A stretch of DNA of 64,000 bases from an uncultured Candidatus Poseidoniales archaeon (GTDB lineage: Archaea; Thermoplasmatota; Poseidoniia; Poseidoniales; Thalassarchaeaceae). A program made the translations under genes and the position numbers. The notes beneath the pieces are model-generated. The model made no database searches. It was not told where the DNA came from and saw only the letters and a program-made list of their open reading frames with translations. Every line of letters starts with the position of its first letter. Position 1 is the stretch's first letter. Of this stretch, positions 53,626-62,125 are shown one piece after another. The stretch lies in assembly GCA_902511005.1 (NCBI GenBank), contig CABXDN010000001.1, positions 42,593-106,592 of the forward strand, written 5' to 3'.

Positions 53626-53886
53626 TTAGTTCCTCCTGTATTTACGGTTAATTCGATCTTCTGGTCGCTGGGTGACCGTGGCACCATCAATGACGTTTTT
53701 CTCTAAATCGAGTGTGAATTGGATGACATCTTTCGCAAATGTTTTTTCTCCACTTTGTGTTTGTACAATAATTGTACGACGAGTTTCTTCGAGAACTTTT
53801 CCTTTGACGCCTATTAGAGTAGGATCTGCTGAATCAACAATCGATATCTCTCTAGATAAGAAAGGCATATGAATAGAATTAGTCAA
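53626..53886 (-). CDS. rnp1: RNase P protein component Rpp29/Pop4, TTG start
   Basis: 86 residues. Protein subunit of RNase P, Sm-like barrel: HMPFLSREISIVDSADPTLI, GVKGKVLEETRRTIIVQTQS and KTFAKDVIQFTLDL. The start is placed at TTG 53886, one base after the SUI1 stop and seven after GGAGGTG. An in-frame ATG at 53868 (M before PFLSRE) is possible, but has no ribosome-binding site of its own. An ATG at 53997 is deep in SUI1. Conserved archaeal neighbour of S17. Confidence 0.85.
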   Translation of the reverse strand: MTNSIHMPFLSREISIVDSADPTLIGVKGKVLEETRRTIIVQTQSGEKTFAKDVIQFTLDLEKNVIDGATVTQRPEDRINRKYRRN

Positions 53887-53887
53887 A

Positions 53888-54187
53888 TTAACGCACCTCC
53901 ACTTGATACCCATTTTGCTCAAGAACTTTAGCAGCTCTTTTCTTGTGTTCACCTTGAAGTTCAATTGTACGGTCTTTGACAGTACCGCCGGCTGCACAAT
54001 AACCTTTCAGAATTTTAGCCAGTTTATTGATATCTATTGCTACATCATCGATGCCTTCAACTATAGTTACCATTTTTCCATACCTCCTTCTTACTACTGA
54101 TATTATTGCTTTTTGTTGTTCCTTCGCTATTTCTTGACATATACATAATTCATCAGGTAAACCACACAGATTGCATATGCCAGCCAT
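53888..54187 (-). CDS. Translation initiation factor aIF1 (SUI1 homolog)
   Basis: 99 residues. An N-terminal CNLCGLPDELCIC knuckle precedes the SUI1 domain (ISVVRRRYGKMVTIVEGIDD, ILKGYCAAGGTVKDRTIELQ, KAAKVLEQNGYQVEVR-like end). Archaeal aIF1 commonly has such a Zn-binding N-terminus. Scans start-codon selection on the small subunit. Located between L29 and Rpp29 as in other archaea. Confidence 0.93.
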   Translation of the reverse strand: MAGICNLCGLPDELCICQEIAKEQQKAIISVVRRRYGKMVTIVEGIDDVAIDINKLAKILKGYCAAGGTVKDRTIELQGEHKKRAAKVLEQNGYQVEVR

Positions 54188-54195
54188 TTATTCCT

Positions 54196-54399
54196 CTACT
54201 CCTGAGAATCCTCATTCATCTTTGTTAGAAGACGCGCTATACTGCGCCTTGTAGCCTTGTAAGAACCTGAATCAGAAGACGACCCCCCTAGTGCTTGTTG
54301 CGCACGTAGTTGAAGCATTTCTTCACGAAGCTCTTCGAGACGACGCTCACGTTGCTCAATGTTCATTCCATCGATATCTCTAGATGAAAGATGAGACAT
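54196..54399 (-). CDS. rpl29: Ribosomal protein L29 (uL29)
   Basis: 67 residues, helical: EQRERRLEELREEMLQLRAQ then RRSIARLLTKMNEDS. Sits near the peptide exit tunnel. Starts directly next to the S3 stop. The Ser-rich stretch GGSSSDSGS in the loop is atypical. Correct place in the operon supports the call despite the short length. Confidence 0.92.
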   Translation of the reverse strand: MSHLSSRDIDGMNIEQRERRLEELREEMLQLRAQQALGGSSSDSGSYKATRRSIARLLTKMNEDSQE

Positions 54400-55164
54400 T
54401 CACTCCTCCTCCTGAACTTCTTCATTTGTTTCGATATCCGCCATCTTTTGCAGTACTGAGTCAACTACTTCCTCAGCAGCGACGTCATTTGAATCTGTAT
54501 CTTCAACTTCTGCTGGCGCTTCAATCATTGAAATTTCATCAATAGGATCTAGGCCTACTTCATGGCGTTCATGAATCTTAATCTCATGAGGTAATTGTAC
54601 GCCTTTACGCATGATTCTTACGGTGCAACCGATTGTACCGAGTTTCTTGACACAAACTGAAAAACCTGTATCCATGAACTCTAGTGCAGTTTCTCCACAG
54701 AATTTAATGTGACCCTTTTGGAATTTTTCTACACGGTGTCTAGCACCAGTAATTTTACCTGAAATTATAATTAAACAACCTCTTGCACCTGCATCCATGA
54801 TATTCTGAGCGGTGCTGTGCCCTGCTCTACGGAAAAACCACCCTCTTTCTAGGGAGCTAGCTAATCTACTTGCCATAACCTGAGCATTAAGGCGTTGTTC
54901 TTCTATTTCTGTGACTTCAAGATGAGGGTTCTCTAAATTGAAATCCTCTTGTAGTCGGCGCTGTAACTCATGGATCACTTTACCTCTACGTCCTATGACT
55001 CGGCCTACTTGCTCAGCGTGTAGAGTAACTTTAGTCCCTTCAGGAGTTCTATTAAAATCAAGTCCACCGAAACCTGCTCTTTCTGTTTCTTTGAGCAAAT
55101 ATTCTCTGACCATCTGACGCTCTACATTTCGATTAATGAAAGTTCTAATTGTGTTTTGTTTCAT
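54400..55164 (-). CDS. rps3: Ribosomal protein S3 (uS3)
   Basis: 254 residues. KH domain with EQVGRVIGRRGKVIHELQRR, then MASRLASSLERGWFFRRAGH, RGCLIIISGKITGARHRVEK and acidic C-terminal tail (DSNDVAAEEVVDSVLQKMAD). ATG 55164 is preceded by GAGGTGTCAAAT. An in-frame start at 55203 is inside L22. Normal archaeal length with an acidic extension. Confidence 0.95.
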   Translation of the reverse strand: MKQNTIRTFINRNVERQMVREYLLKETERAGFGGLDFNRTPEGTKVTLHAEQVGRVIGRRGKVIHELQRRLQEDFNLENPHLEVTEIEEQRLNAQVMASRLASSLERGWFFRRAGHSTAQNIMDAGARGCLIIISGKITGARHRVEKFQKGHIKFCGETALEFMDTGFSVCVKKLGTIGCTVRIMRKGVQLPHEIKIHERHEVGLDPIDEISMIEAPAEVEDTDSNDVAAEEVVDSVLQKMADIETNEEVQEEE

Positions 55165-55174
55165 ATTTGACACC

Positions 55175-55699
55175 TCAGAATTCGTCCTCTTCTTCCTCTT
55201 CACCGAAGTGCTCGAGGAAAATCTCGATATTTACTTGATAGTGATTATCAGGAGTAGCTCGGCCTTGAGCTCGAGGTCTCCAACCACGATGGATTTGGCC
55301 ACGATGAGATGCAAGATGAGTAATTGTCATCTCTTCGGGTTCAATCGTGTCATATCTCTGTCTAGCATTGTCCATAGCACTATTAATTAGTTTAATAAAA
55401 ACTTTTGATGCTTTACGAGGGAATTTACCAGGACCCATCTTACCTTTTCTATGACCGGCCATTGTATTTCCTCCACGGCCTCTTCGTGTACGACGAGTGT
55501 ATGGTATAGCTTTCTTTTCGGCGATTACATCTTCCAAATACGAAATCGCATCTGAAGCATTCATCCCACGTAAAGCCTTAGCAATGTGCAAACAATGTTT
55601 TTGATGCACGTCAACATTAACTGCACGTGCAGAAACAAGGTTCGAACCCTCTAAGAGTTGTGTGTATCCGGATTGTGATTTACCTGTTATTCTACTCAT
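55175..55699 (-). CDS. rpl22: Ribosomal protein L22 (uL22)
   Basis: 174 residues. VDVHQKHCLHIAKALRGMNA, SDAISYLEDVIAEKKAIPYT, GNTMAGHRKGKMGPGKFPRK and the C-terminal hook HLASHRGQIHRGWRPRAQGR that lines the exit tunnel. Ends with an acidic tail (EHFGEEEEEDEF). Followed by S3. Confidence 0.95.
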   Translation of the reverse strand: MSRITGKSQSGYTQLLEGSNLVSARAVNVDVHQKHCLHIAKALRGMNASDAISYLEDVIAEKKAIPYTRRTRRGRGGNTMAGHRKGKMGPGKFPRKASKVFIKLINSAMDNARQRYDTIEPEEMTITHLASHRGQIHRGWRPRAQGRATPDNHYQVNIEIFLEHFGEEEEEDEF

Positions 55700-55708
55700 A
55701 TTCTCACC

Positions 55709-56209
55709 TCACTTCAATGCTACGTGTGTAGAAGATCTAGTTGCACCAACACCAGGTCCGGTGTGAGTTACAGATCTTCTTGTCATTGCAAATTCACCTA
55801 AAGCATGACCAATCATTTCTGGAATTATTTCTACATTAACAAAATCGCGACCATTATGGATTCCAATAGTGGTACCTACCATTTCTGGAAGAATATACAT
55901 CCTTCTAGAATGAGTTCTAATAACCTTGCCCGAACTATTAGTACGTATTTTATCAAGTAACTTCTCACAATCGAGATTTAGACCACGAGACAAAGATCTC
56001 TTCGCGCGTGAAGGCATTAATGTAGCAATACATATTGCACTAAGGTCGTCTTCTGGAGGATAAAGGGGCATAGCTTGAAGTTCTTCAAGAGTGTAACCTC
56101 TCCATAGGAATTCTTTCTTACGGCGTTCTGAGATTTGAGAACGGCGCTTTCTAGCCTGACGACGAGCAAGTTTAGGCGAGCGGAACATTTTCTTGGATTT
56201 TCTTGCCAT
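55709..56209 (-). CDS. rps19: Ribosomal protein S19 (uS19)
   Basis: 166 residues. Basic N-terminus ([20 protein letters not shown]) then [40 protein letters not shown] and [35 protein letters not shown]. Archaeal/eukaryotic form. Lies two bases after L2. The N-terminal basic extension of ~30 residues is longer than in bacteria. Confidence 0.95.
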   Translation of the reverse strand: MARKSKKMFRSPKLARRQARKRRSQISERRKKEFLWRGYTLEELQAMPLYPPEDDLSAICIATLMPSRAKRSLSRGLNLDCEKLLDKIRTNSSGKVIRTHSRRMYILPEMVGTTIGIHNGRDFVNVEIIPEMIGHALGEFAMTRRSVTHTGPGVGATRSSTHVALK

Positions 56210-56211
56210 AA

Positions 56212-56940
56212 TTATGCCTCCTCATTCCTAACTCTTACTCTTCCTCGACCTGTTCTTCTTGGAGCAATATTTCCTACCTTCTGACCTGGCGGTGCATTAC
56301 GGCTAACTGAACTCGGACCGTGTACAGCCTGGTGATTTCCACCACCATGAGGGTGATCCACGGGATTCATAGCTACTCCACTAACTGTTGGGTATAACTT
56401 ACCACGAGCCTTTGCACGATAATGCGCGGCACCAGCCTTCATCAGAGGTTTTTCTGTTCTTCCGTGTCCTGCTAATACGCCAATAGTAGCACGGCATTTT
56501 GAATGTAATTCTTTCAAACGACCGCTAGGTAACCTAACTCTAACTTTGTCACCCATACGAGTTTCTAATAATGCTGAATTACCACCTGATCTTGCGAGTT
56601 TACCCCCGTCGCCTGGCCTTAATTCAACATTACAAACAGGAGTTCCTTCAGGTATCTGGCCAAGAGTAGTAACATTTCCTGGCTTAAGTGATACATTGTC
56701 TCCAAAAGCGACATTTTGGCCGACTGACATACCTTCAGGAGCTGCCATGTGACCTATTTCACCATCTTCAAACTTAATTTTGGCAAGGGGAGTGGTATGC
56801 ACCGGACTGTGGATTAAATCCACAACTTCTGCGATTTTTCCACTGACTCGCGGTAACTTATTTGCTGCAGGGAACCTGTGACTTGAAACCTTATTCTTAG
56901 GACTTGAACCTCTACGCTGTGATCTTGTTCTCTTACCCAT
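56212..56940 (-). CDS. rpl2: Ribosomal protein L2 (uL2)
   Basis: 242 residues. [60 protein letters not shown], and the peptidyl-transferase-proximal loop [20 protein letters not shown] containing the conserved His. Standard archaeal length and context between L23 and S19. Confidence 0.97.
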   Translation of the reverse strand: MGKRTRSQRRGSSPKNKVSSHRFPAANKLPRVSGKIAEVVDLIHSPVHTTPLAKIKFEDGEIGHMAAPEGMSVGQNVAFGDNVSLKPGNVTTLGQIPEGTPVCNVELRPGDGGKLARSGGNSALLETRMGDKVRVRLPSGRLKELHSKCRATIGVLAGHGRTEKPLMKAGAAHYRAKARGKLYPTVSGVAMNPVDHPHGGGNHQAVHGPSSVSRNAPPGQKVGNIAPRRTGRGRVRVRNEEA

Positions 56941-56949
56941 GATATCACC

Positions 56950-57249
56950 TCAGAAAGCGCCTAACTTCAGCGCTGCCTCCTCTGCATCGTATCCTTCTGC
57001 AAGACGAATACTTGCATGCTTACCAGTAATAGTAATCTTTGTATTTACTTTAGCGACTTTGACGTCTAATAGCATTTCTACTGCCTGGCGGATTTGTGTT
57101 TTTGTGGATTCTCTTCTCACAATAAACTCAATTCGATTGTTATTTTCTCTATAGTTATTCTCGATATCCGAGACTCTACGTGCCTCTAGAGTTTTTTCAG
57201 TGATCCAAGGCATTAAAATTATATCATAAGGATTAACCATTTTTATCAC
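56950..57249 (-). CDS. rpl23: Ribosomal protein L23 (uL23)
   Basis: 99 residues. NPYDIILMPWITEKTLEARR, EFIVRRESTKTQIRQAVEML, VKVAKVNTKITITGKHASIR and LAEGYDAEEAALKLGAF. Slightly longer N-terminus than bacterial L23. Contacts the signal recognition particle at the exit tunnel. Overlaps L4 by 4 bases. Confidence 0.94.
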   Translation of the reverse strand: MIKMVNPYDIILMPWITEKTLEARRVSDIENNYRENNNRIEFIVRRESTKTQIRQAVEMLLDVKVAKVNTKITITGKHASIRLAEGYDAEEAALKLGAF

Positions 57250-58124
57250 TCCATTGCCTCAATTGCTGCCTTAGTCCAAACCGTCAAACGACCCATGTCG
57301 CCACCAGGTGCCAAATCTTCGGCGCACAAATCTTTAGCAGCCACTACATCGACTCCTGGTACGTTTCTAGCTGCTTTATGGAGGCCTTCACGGCTAGCTA
57401 CTACAAGAAGGATACTCTTTGGGGTACGATATTTTCTACCCCTCATTGTACCTTTACCTGCGCGTATAGTTCTACCGGACTTTGCACGATCTAAATCTCC
57501 TCCGAGCCCTAAACCTCTCATCATAGCGACGAATTTTCTTGTTGAATTTTGCAGAGGAAGAGACTCTATATCATATTTCTCTGTGGATTCACCACGAGAT
57601 TCTTTGTAACCATCAATTATTATTGGGAAACGAATTTTCTCATCGAAATTATGCCCTCGGGAAGAAACCATCTCAGGATTTATTGTAGCCGCTATTGCAG
57701 AGTTACGAGCAAGAGTTCTTTGCTTACCATTTAATTTCTGAGACCAATCTTTGGCGACTTTAGGCCCGTGGGCTCTACGTCCTCCTCGAGTATGAGGGTT
57801 TTGAGCACCAGTTCTTTGACCGGTCTTTCTCATAATTCGTGAAACACCTCTTCCCTTACCCCACCATTCAACGGAATGTTTCATCCCAGGTTGAGGAGCC
57901 CTCTTACCATCGTGCTCATTATGACCATATGCTTGCCTTCTATTAGCTCGAGATGCATGAACTGCTGAACGCACTAGATCTTCACGTATCTCGCTCTCAA
58001 ATACAGAGGGCAGAGTCATATTTTTACCGTCTGTAGTTTCCACTACATATGATTCTGCAAGTAATCCTGCATCTAACTCTTCTTGTTCAACATTGGAAAC
58101 TAAATTGTAAGTCTTTACTTTCAT
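57246..58124 (-). CDS. rpl4: Ribosomal protein L4 (uL4), archaeal form
   Basis: 292 residues, longer than bacterial L4 and the ~255 of many archaea. SVFESEIREDLVRSAVHASR, RANRRQAYGHNEHDGKRAPQ, the long GVSRIMRKTGQRTGAQNPHT loop region, ARNSAIAATINPEMVSSRGH and VPGVDVVAAKDLCAEDLAPG. Contains the extended loop that lines the exit tunnel. Located between L3 and L23. Confidence 0.95.
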   Translation of the reverse strand: MKVKTYNLVSNVEQEELDAGLLAESYVVETTDGKNMTLPSVFESEIREDLVRSAVHASRANRRQAYGHNEHDGKRAPQPGMKHSVEWWGKGRGVSRIMRKTGQRTGAQNPHTRGGRRAHGPKVAKDWSQKLNGKQRTLARNSAIAATINPEMVSSRGHNFDEKIRFPIIIDGYKESRGESTEKYDIESLPLQNSTRKFVAMMRGLGLGGDLDRAKSGRTIRAGKGTMRGRKYRTPKSILLVVASREGLHKAARNVPGVDVVAAKDLCAEDLAPGGDMGRLTVWTKAAIEAME

Positions 58125-58128
58125 TTAT

Positions 58129-59208
58129 TCAGACCCCCTGCTTTGATGATGTACTGACGTAAGTAAGATCTACTTCTGGCTTAGAAGAACGTGGACGTAT
58201 CGCATCGCGGAATCTGAGCATCCTCTTTGCTGGACCAGGTAAACTACCTTCAATAATCATGTAATCATTTGATACTTCACCATAATGTAAAAACCCACCT
58301 TCGGGAGTAATGTCTGATTCGTTTGGTTCTGAAATTCTCAAAACTCTCTTGTTCAATTCTGTCCTCTGATGATAACCTGTCTGACCTGCTTGCCTGATAG
58401 TCTTCCTTACATATCCTGTACCGAAATCTCCCATGTTACCACCCTGTCTGCGGCGCTTACTGTTTTTATGACTCAGTAACTTAATTCCCCATCTTTTGAT
58501 AGAACCTTGCCATCCTTTACCCTTAGTGACTCCAATAACATCAATTTCAGTACCTATATCATAAACATCTGCGACTGTAATGAGACCACCTAGGCGTTCT
58601 TTAGCCCACATTAATTTTTCATTGTTGTCTCCACCCACTAGGCCGACTTCCATTATTTCAGGAGTTTTGCTGCTAATACTTTTGACCATAGCTGGCTGTG
58701 TAGCCACTATTAGCCTGACATCACATAAATCTGCATTGACTAATGCTTCAAAGGCCGCCTCGGATGAGCCGTTACTTCTACCTGGGATTCGTCCTGCTCT
58801 CTTCTCTGGCTTACGGCCTTCGTCCGCATCGCGTTCACCGCGTGATTGATTTGCAAAACGAGGCATGAGACCTTGAGGCCCTTCATCAGAAGCATTAATC
58901 CAAAACTCCCCAGAAGTTTGCATGCCATAGGGGGTCATCTTGTATCCTCTTACTGCAAGAACGCTCATTGGAGGCGCTTCAACTACAGTGACTGCTTTCC
59001 TTACTTCTTGCCCAGCAGATGTGGAATGAGGATTAGTATCTCTGATCAGTACATGAGTCATTCCTGCTTTCCAGCCTGCGAATCCTTGTACTCTAATCTC
59101 TGATGAATCGGTTTCGGGCCATGATGTGATACGACCATATGGTCGAATAGCCCTTTTTCTAGGGCTAAAGCCCATGCTACCACGGCGGGGTTTACTACGA
59201 TCAGCCAT
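58129..59208 (-). CDS. rpl3: Ribosomal protein L3 (uL3)
   Basis: 359 residues. MADRSKPRRGSMGFSPRKRA at the start, GFAGWKAGMTHVLIRD, DVIGVTKGKGWQGSIKRWGI and KNSKRRRQGGNMGDFGTGYV, the loop near the peptidyl-transferase centre. ATG 59208 is preceded by GAGGAAGCAAAA; an in-frame ATG at 59238 adds basic residues not typical of the family. First gene of the L3-to-SecY operon. Confidence 0.96.
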   Translation of the reverse strand: MADRSKPRRGSMGFSPRKRAIRPYGRITSWPETDSSEIRVQGFAGWKAGMTHVLIRDTNPHSTSAGQEVRKAVTVVEAPPMSVLAVRGYKMTPYGMQTSGEFWINASDEGPQGLMPRFANQSRGERDADEGRKPEKRAGRIPGRSNGSSEAAFEALVNADLCDVRLIVATQPAMVKSISSKTPEIMEVGLVGGDNNEKLMWAKERLGGLITVADVYDIGTEIDVIGVTKGKGWQGSIKRWGIKLLSHKNSKRRRQGGNMGDFGTGYVRKTIRQAGQTGYHQRTELNKRVLRISEPNESDITPEGGFLHYGEVSNDYMIIEGSLPGPAKRMLRFRDAIRPRSSKPEVDLTYVSTSSKQGV

Positions 59209-59396
59209 TTTTGCTTCCTCCTTTTTTTTAACCAACATCAGGCCGCAGTGCGGCTTTTTGCCGGGCTTGTAACGTTAAGGAGACACCGTGACACCGAACC
59301 AAAACCCCGAATGTTGTTTTGGTTTGTGGGTTGTTTGTACATTGCCCTGTAGTGTCTGGTATCTCACGCTGTAAGCGGCCTTGCGACCTACCATCC
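59209..59396 (-). promoter_or_regulatory. Structured 5' leader of the L3 ribosomal protein operon
   Basis: About 190 bases between the presumed transcription start and L3. It has a hairpin with a 9-base-pair stem (AACCAAAAC and GTTTTGGTT, 59324-59316 and 59305-59297), a GNRA-capped stem (GGTC-GCAA-GGCC, around 59375-59386), and near the ribosome-binding site two mutually exclusive stems that share GCCG: CGGC-AAAAA-GCCG and GCCGC-ACT-GCGGC (minus strand, about 59263-59242). It resembles a regulatory leader. I could not match it to a known r-protein control element. Confidence 0.4.
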
Positions 59397-59417
59397 CTTT
59401 ATGAAAGAATCGGGGAG

Positions 59418-59426
59418 TAAATATTC
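59418..59426 (-). promoter_or_regulatory. Candidate TATA box of the ribosomal protein operon
   Basis: Minus strand AGAATATTTACTCC. The AATATTTAC core would set transcription near 59396-59400, producing the leader described above. The opposite strand carries the Hef-type helicase gene, so the 290-base space holds divergent promoters. Confidence 0.35.
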
Positions 59427-59499
59427 TGGCCTATGCATGAATAATGAAAAAGGCTAGTTGTGTAACTATTTTGAACCCTGTCCTTGAGGTCGTTCACCT

Positions 59500-61257
59500 A
59501 TGCGGCGCGTAGTTCAACATACCGGCATCGTAGACGGCACCGTAGATGCACGTGCATATCAATTAGAGGCAGTTGACGAAGCCCTAACTAGTTCCATGCT
59601 CTTAGTACTCCCAACCGCTGCTGGGAAGACAGCTGTAGCATGGATGGTAATTGCAGAGATGCTGAATAAAAATAATGGCTGGGTACTTTTTATTGCTCCT
59701 ACAAATCCATTAGTAGATCAACACGTAAGAGATCTGAAAAGAGTAATTAAAGATATAAATGAAGTTAATGTTATTTCTATGACTGGGGGAACACCTCCTC
59801 GGAAAAGAAAAGACTTGTGGGGTTCTTCACGTATTATTGTTGCAACTCCACACGTAGTTAGAAATGATGTGAAGAATGGAATTTTAGATCTTAAAAATTG
59901 TTCATGCCTGATTATTGATGAAGCACATCACAGTACCGGGAACCATGCTATGGCTCGGACTGCGGAATTATATAATTCCGATGCTAAGAAACCACTAATC
60001 TTAGCTATGACTGCTAGTCCAGGATCTAAAAAAGAACTTGTTGCAGAAATTTGTGAAAGATTAAAAATTGAGAGGATACACATAAGAAATGCAAAGGAAC
60101 CAATGCTCGAGGAATATCTTGCGGGCCTAGAAATACAAGAAATAATTGTGAATGTGCCTGAAAAAATAAGAGAGTTAGTCAAGCCACTAGAACTATGGAT
60201 AAATGGAATAGTCAATCAACAAAGAAGAATGGGGAGATATGTTAGACCTGGACCCCCCTCTTTTGGAGGCTTGAAAGAAGCTCAGATGAGATCTCAAAGC
60301 GCCATATCCCTTGGAGATACAAGAGCTTATTCTTCGGTCTCTCAGATTGCTACTGCAATGACCCTAAACCATCTAATTAATCATCTCTTAACACAGGGAA
60401 TAACTGCAGCGAGAGAGTTTTTAGATAATTCAAATGATAGCAACAATATGAGTAAATCTTTGAAAATGTTCCATAAAGACCCTAGGATATTAGAATTAAA
60501 GCAGAGTTTAGATGAGATGGACGAAATACATACCAAAGTAGGAACTGTAAGGAGATTGATAAGACATAGATTAAGGAGAGATCCAAATAGTAAAATCATT
60601 GTCTTTGCTTCTTTTAGAAATACCGTTGAATCATTAGATACAGCATTAGATGACCTAAATGATGTGAAATCGATCCAAGTCATAGGGCAGTCAGATAGAG
60701 CGGGTAAAAAAGGTCTGAAGCCTAAACAACAAATCGAAGTTCTTGACAAATTTAGAGAAGGGGAATATAATGTATTAGTAGCGACATCTGTTGCAGAAGA
60801 AGGTTTAGATATCCCAAGTGCAGATTTAGTGATTTTTTATGAACCAGTTGGAAGTGAAATAAGGACTATACAAAGAAGAGGTAGAACTGGTAGACATCGC
60901 GAAGGTGAAGTAATGGTTCTTGTAGCGGAGAGTACAAAAGATGAAACAGCAAAAAAATCTGCGGAGAGAAAAGAAGAAAATATGCAAAGAGCTGTTCATC
61001 GTATCAGAAGAAAACTGCCAAGAAAGGCACATGAAGATCTGTCGAATTTGATAAATTTTAAAGTTAAAATGGGAGAAAAAGAATCTACTGCTGCTAATTT
61101 TATTCTGAGAATTAGAGAAGAAAATAGACCTGAGATTACAAAAATAGATGGAAATGAGGTAGTTAATGAAAAGAAAAAAGTAAACTCATTAGAACCTAGT
61201 AATTTCAGACCAAGGGGGCAAAAAGGTCTAGAAGAATTCGGAAAAAAAGATGAATGA
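59500..61257 (+). CDS. Hef/FANCM-type superfamily 2 helicase without nuclease domain
   Basis: 585 residues. Motif I LVLPTAAGKTAVAWMVIAE, Ia APTNPLVDQHVRDLKR, II LIIDEAHHSTGNHAM, III LAMTASPGSKKE, IV IVFASFRNTVESL, V VLVATSVAEEGLDIPSADLV, VI EIRTIQRRGRTGRHREGEV. An insert between motifs III and IV with HLINHLLTQGITAAREFLDN matches the Hef/FANCM thumb-like region. The C-terminal ERCC4 nuclease and HhH of Hef are missing; instead there is a ~90-residue charged tail. Likely acts on stalled forks and branched DNA (by family). Divergent from L3. Confidence 0.87.
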   Translation: MRRVVQHTGIVDGTVDARAYQLEAVDEALTSSMLLVLPTAAGKTAVAWMVIAEMLNKNNGWVLFIAPTNPLVDQHVRDLKRVIKDINEVNVISMTGGTPPRKRKDLWGSSRIIVATPHVVRNDVKNGILDLKNCSCLIIDEAHHSTGNHAMARTAELYNSDAKKPLILAMTASPGSKKELVAEICERLKIERIHIRNAKEPMLEEYLAGLEIQEIIVNVPEKIRELVKPLELWINGIVNQQRRMGRYVRPGPPSFGGLKEAQMRSQSAISLGDTRAYSSVSQIATAMTLNHLINHLLTQGITAAREFLDNSNDSNNMSKSLKMFHKDPRILELKQSLDEMDEIHTKVGTVRRLIRHRLRRDPNSKIIVFASFRNTVESLDTALDDLNDVKSIQVIGQSDRAGKKGLKPKQQIEVLDKFREGEYNVLVATSVAEEGLDIPSADLVIFYEPVGSEIRTIQRRGRTGRHREGEVMVLVAESTKDETAKKSAERKEENMQRAVHRIRRKLPRKAHEDLSNLINFKVKMGEKESTAANFILRIREENRPEITKIDGNEVVNEKKKVNSLEPSNFRPRGQKGLEEFGKKDE

Positions 61258-61264
61258 TAAGTTA

Positions 61265-62125
61265 TCAATCGCCTATTACTAATACTCTAGTCCTTAATTG
61301 CGCATACCGAGTATTGTAATGACCCAGAGCAAAAGATAGAACCTCAGATAAATGAATTACAGGAATATTTGTCTTTAGACCTGTTTTCTGAGACGCTTTG
61401 CCTTGATAAATATCCAATACAGAATGGGATAAGTTGCAGGCACTAACTATCATTTGCGCACCTTCAGACTTAGCATCATTTAGCACCGATGCTGCCTGCC
61501 TTAGGACAGTAGGTTCTTCAGAAAGTAAGCTCGGTGTACCTACACTCTGTGTACGAGAATCCCATCTAACTGGATGCCCACCTAATGTTTGGACTAATTG
61601 CTCCATATAATTAGGATCATAAATATCATCACCACCACAGAATCCTTCTTGTTGCATATTTGGCCCATAGTATGATGCCACTCTAAAATCAATAGGATTG
61701 ACCACCAGGGGTTTAATTTTTTCAAGTCCGATTTCTTCTACTATAACGTGTAATAGATGATTAATTGAAGTTTCTCCGGAAAATTCTAGACCGCAAGTTT
61801 TCATTAATACTTCATTAATCTCTGCTAACAAAATCGGATTAGACTTTAACAAAAATAAATCCTCTGAAAGATTACCGGCGGTTGAAGCACAGGGCGTGAG
61901 TATTTCGAGACCTAAATCTTCTGCTTGAGCGAAAATACGCGCATTCAAAGTTAATTGAAGTCTTTGATTGACTTGACGAATTATTCCAGCACCGCAACTC
62001 GTAGCCCCATCAAGATAAGTTAATTCAATACCTAATGATTTCACTAAGGGAACCATAGATTCTGCTACTTCTGGAGAACCTGAGTGAGCCACATTACCAG
62101 GGTGATAAGCATATTTCATAGCCAT
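61265..62125 (-). CDS. HdrB/SdhE-like protein lacking most Fe-S ligands
   Basis: 286 residues with the two repeats of the HdrB/SdhE CCG family, recognised from AYHPGN, LGIELTYLDGATSCGAGIIR, AEDLGLEILTPCASTAGNL, ASYYGPNMQQ, and VSACNLSHSVLDIY. The canonical ligand sets are C...CC...CxxC. In repeat 1 they read N11, S43-C44, C79 and T82; in repeat 2, P155, S194-V195, C230 and S233. So seven of ten ligand positions are replaced and only C44, C79 and C230 stay; the 32- to 39-residue spacings are preserved. The fold looks intact but should not bind the usual clusters. Start ATG overlaps the upstream stop as TAATG. Confidence 0.85.
   Translation of the reverse strand: MAMKYAYHPGNVAHSGSPEVAESMVPLVKSLGIELTYLDGATSCGAGIIRQVNQRLQLTLNARIFAQAEDLGLEILTPCASTAGNLSEDLFLLKSNPILLAEINEVLMKTCGLEFSGETSINHLLHVIVEEIGLEKIKPLVVNPIDFRVASYYGPNMQQEGFCGGDDIYDPNYMEQLVQTLGGHPVRWDSRTQSVGTPSLLSEEPTVLRQAASVLNDAKSEGAQMIVSACNLSHSVLDIYQGKASQKTGLKTNIPVIHLSEVLSFALGHYNTRYAQLRTRVLVIGD

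Noticed and set aside
59242..59259. GCCGCAGTGCGGC-TTTTT as a plus-strand terminator
   Set aside because: No plus-strand gene ends nearby; the hairpin is better explained as part of the minus-strand L3 leader.
59282..59296. Direct repeat GACACCGTGACACCG in the L3 leader
   Set aside because: Two short copies only; it may be chance, with no match to a known operator.
61265..62125. Treating the HdrB-like gene as a decaying pseudogene
   Set aside because: The frame is full length, coupled to its neighbour, and the spacing and backbone motifs are preserved; only ligand positions changed.
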